Below are positions 61,301 through 64,000 of a stretch of 64,000 nucleotides of DNA, piece by piece. This DNA comes from Nemertoderma westbladi. Its lineage: Eukaryota > Xenacoelomorpha > Nemertodermatida > Nemertodermatidae. The notes under the pieces are model-generated. The model did not search any database, was not told where the DNA came from, and saw only the letters and a list, made by a program, of their open reading frames with translations. The translations under genes and the position numbers were made by a program. Numbering within the stretch: the first letter of the stretch is position 1; the number at the start of each line of letters is the position of its first letter. The DNA is taken from positions 1 through 64,000 of the forward strand of contig JAUCBJ010003287.1 in assembly GCA_032718475.1 (NCBI GenBank), given 5' to 3'.

Positions 61301-63550
61301 ACCCCCTCTCACCTAAATGTATGAAGCATTGAGGGGTAGGGCCGTAGGTGTAGGTATTGGATGAGGTGGTTAACAACCCCCTCTCACCGAAGCATTGAGG
61401 GGTAGGGCCGTAGGTGTAGGTATTGGATGAGGTGGATTAACAACCCCCTCTCACCTAAATGTATGAAGCATTGAGGGGTAGGGCCGTAGGTGTAGGTATT
61501 GAATGAGGTGGGTTAACAACCCCCTCTCACCGAAGCATTGAGGGGTAGGGCCGTAGGTGTAGGTATTGGATGAGGTGATTAACAACCCCCTCTCACCGAA
61601 GCATTGAGGGGTAGGGCTGTAGGTGTAGGTATTGGATGAGGTGATTAACAACCCCCTCTCACCTAAATGTATGAAGCATTGAGGGGTAGGGCCGTAGGTG
61701 TAGGTATTGGATGAGGTGGTTAACAACCCCCTCTCACCGAAGCATTGAGGGGTAGGGCCGTAGGTGTAGGTATTGGATGAGGTGGATTAACAACCCCCTC
61801 TCACCTAAATGCATGAAGCATTGAAGGGTAGGGCCGTAGGTGTAGGTATTGGATGAGGTGATTAACAACCCCCTCTCACCTAAATGTATGAAGCATTGAG
61901 GGGTAGGGCCGTAGGCGAAGGTATTGGATGAGGTGGTTAACAACCCCCTCTCACCTAAATGTATGAAGCATTGAAGGGTAGGGCCGTAGGTGTAGGTATT
62001 GGCTGAGGTGGTTAACAACCCCCTCTCACCTAAATGTATGAAGCATTGAGGGGTAGGGCCGTAGGTGTAGGTATTGGATGAGGTGGTTAACAACCCCCTC
62101 TCACATAAATGTACGAAGCATTGAGGGGTAGGGCCGTAGGTGTAGGTATTGGATGAGGTGGTTAACAACCCCCTCTCACCGAAGCATTGAGGGGTAGGGC
62201 CGTAGGTGTAGGTATTGGATGAGGTGGTTAACAACCCCCTCTCACATAAATGTACGAAGCATTGAGGGGTAGGGCCGTAGGTGTAGGTATTGGATGAGGT
62301 GGTTAACAACCCCCTCTCACCGAAGCATTGAGGGGTAGGGCCGTAGGTGTAGGTATTGGATGAGGTGGTTAACAACCCCCTCTCACCTAAATGTATGAAG
62401 CATTGAAGGGTAGGGCCGTAGGTGTAGGTATTGGCTGAGGTGGTTAACAACCCCCTCTCACCTAAATGTATGAAGCATTGAGGGGTAGGGCCGTAGGTGT
62501 AGGTATTGGCTGAGGTGATTAACAACCCCCTCTCACCTAAATGTATGAAGCATTGAGGGGTAGGGCCGTAGGTGTAGGTATTGGATGAGGTGGTTAACAA
62601 CCCCCTCTCACCGAAGCATTGAGGGGTAGGGCCGTAGGTGTAGGTATTGGATGAGGTGGTTAACAACCCCCTCTCACCTAAATGTATGAAGCATTGAGGG
62701 GTAGGGCCGTAGGTGTAGGTATTGGATGAGGTGGTTAACAACCCCCTCTCACCGAAGCATTGAGGGGTAGGGCCGTAGGTGTAGGTATTGGATGAGGTGG
62801 ATTAACAACCCCCTCTCACCTAAATGTATGAAGCATTGAGGGGTAGGGCCGTAGGTGTAGGTATTGAATGAGGTGGGTTAACAACCCCCTCTCACCGAAG
62901 CATTGAGGGGTAGGGCCGTAGGTGTAGGTATTGGATGAGGTGATTAACAACCCCCTCTCACCGAAGCATTGAGGGGTAGGGCCGTAGGCGTAGGTATTGG
63001 ATGAGGTGATTAACAACCCCCTCTCACCTAAATGTATGAAGCATTGAGGGGTAGGGCCGTAGGTGTAGGTATTGGATGAGGTGGTTAACAACCCCCTCTC
63101 ACCAAAGCATTGAGGGGTAGGGCCGTAGGTGTAGGTATTGGATGAGGTGGTTAACAACCCCCTCTCACCTAAATGTATGAAGCATTGAAGGGTAGGGCCG
63201 TAGGTGTAGGTATTGGATGAGGTGATTAACAACCCCCTCTCACCTAAATGTATGAAGCATTGAGGGGTAGGGCCGTAGGTGTAGGTATTGGATGAGGTGG
63301 TTAACAACCCCCTCTCACCTAAATGTATGAAGCATTGAAGGGTAGGGCCGTAGGTGTAGGTATTGGCTGAGGTGGTTAACAACCCCCTCTCACCTAAATG
63401 TATGAAGCATTGAGGGGTAGGGCCGTAGGTGTAGGTATTGGATGAGGTGGTTAACAACCCCCTCTCACCTAAATGTATGAAGCATTGAGGGGTAGGGCCG
63501 TAGGTGTAGGTATTGGATGAGGTGGTTAACAACCCCCTCTCACCTAAATG
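43400..63550. repeat. higher-order repeat domain B
   Basis: A different set of variants defines this part. GCATTCCGGGG is at 43477, 45000, 47757, 50513 and 54174 (steps 1523, 2757, 2756, 3661). Further right, one multi-unit pattern repeats with starts at 52849, 55457, 57769, 59134, 61451 and 62816 (steps 2608, 2312, 1365, 2317, 1365). Inside 59417-60640 an eight-unit block of about 582 bp is itself duplicated. The domain is thus nested, with repeats within repeats, and the steps are sums of whole satellite units. Confidence 0.8.
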
Positions 63551-64000
63551 TATGAAGCATTGAGGGGTAGGGCCGTAGGTGTAGGTATTGGATGAGGTGG
63601 GTTAACAACCCCCTCTCACCGAAGCATTGAGGGGTAGGGCCGTAGGTGTAGGTATTGTATGAAGTGGGTTAACAACCCCCTCTCACCGAAGCATTGAGGG
63701 GTAGGGCCGTAGGTGTAGGTATTGAATGAGGTGGGTTAACAACCCCCTCTCACCGAAGCATTGAGGGGTAGGGCCGTAGGTGTAGGTATTGGGTGAGGTG
63801 GGTTAACAACCCCCTCTCACCGAAGCATTGAGGGGTAGGGCCGTAGGTGTAGGTATTGGATGAGGTGGGTTAACAACCCCCTCTCACCTAAATGTATGAA
63901 GCATTGAGGGGTAGGGCCGTAGGTGTAGGTATTGGATGAGGTGGTTAACAACCCCCTCTCACCTAAATTATGAAGCATTGAAGGGTAGGGCCGTAGGTGT

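Larger units (their letters stand above)
21416..64000. repeat. satellite array of 66/75/76-bp units
   Basis: An uninterrupted head-to-tail array that runs off the window, roughly 580 units. The common unit is 75 bp, running GTTAACAACCCCCTCTCACC, then TAAATGTATG, then AAGCATTGAGGGGTAGGGCC, then GTAGGTGTAGGTATTGGATGAGGTG. A short form lacks the 9 bases TAAATGTAT (66 bp, CACCGAAGC). A 76-bp form has one extra base before GTTAAC (GTGGGTT, GTGTGTT or GTGGATT). A CATAAATGTACG variant also recurs. Units differ by few substitutions. Between 21720 and 22300 nearly all units are 76 bp, whereas 75- and 66-bp forms dominate past 58000. No gene, RNA or other element interrupts the array. Minus-strand open frames inside it are treated as by-products of unit length. 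Confidence 0.97.

Noticed and set aside
21416-64000. CRISPR-like repeat array
   Set aside because: There are no unique spacers, no cas genes and no leader. The units are contiguous and of satellite length, in eukaryotic DNA.
21416-64000. Telomeric repeat array (GGGGTAGGG-like words in each unit)
   Set aside because: The G-rich word occurs once per ~75 bp and is not in tandem. True telomere repeats are short and uninterrupted. A subtelomeric location remains possible but is not shown.

Overview
The window looks like nuclear DNA from an invertebrate animal. The spacers are AT-rich and there are no bacterial-style operons. It holds a poly(A)-tailed LINE with an AATAAA signal, TATA-like boxes upstream of single genes, an aquaporin-8-type channel, and very long satellite DNA. 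I cannot name the species or phylum from the sequence. The three recognisable host genes are intronless within their coding regions and lie on the minus strand.

Layout. 1-2000: an AT-rich flank, a CGT microsatellite, and a 315-bp tandem repeat whose sub-units each carry a CTCF-core-like motif (ten copies, same orientation). 2132-2413: a 13-bp minisatellite that repeats an E-box. 2414-4150: no recognisable gene, one GC-rich island. 4151-4966 and 6058-6861: two paralogous amidinotransferase/dimethylarginine-hydrolase-type genes whose first ~65 codons are almost identical at the DNA level while the rest has diverged. 7654-7683: a plus-strand CRE/TATA pair with no gene behind it. 8234-8632: a probable LINE relic. 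9203-16540: a long LINE encoding a Ulp1/C48-like peptidase domain, a coiled coil, an FWP-motif ORF1 end, an APE-type endonuclease and a reverse transcriptase with YADD. A perfect 485-bp direct repeat, itself containing a foldback palindrome, flanks this element. 18584-19345: an aquaporin-8-like channel. About 19920-20123: a LINE reverse-transcriptase tail relic. 20637-21084: poly-G and poly-C tracts around an AT palindrome.

21416-64000 (two thirds of the window, running off the end) is one satellite array of 66-, 75- and 76-bp units arranged in nested higher-order repeats of roughly 1.4 to 3.7 kb. Two of the three unit sizes are multiples of three, so the minus strand shows long repetitive open frames (up to 407 codons). 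These almost entirely lack ATG and I do not regard them as genes.

The host genes do not form an obvious pathway together. The most unusual content is the peptidase-bearing LINE with its 485-bp flanking duplication, the CTCF-like motif array, the apparent gene conversion between the two hydrolase paralogs, and the higher-order satellite.
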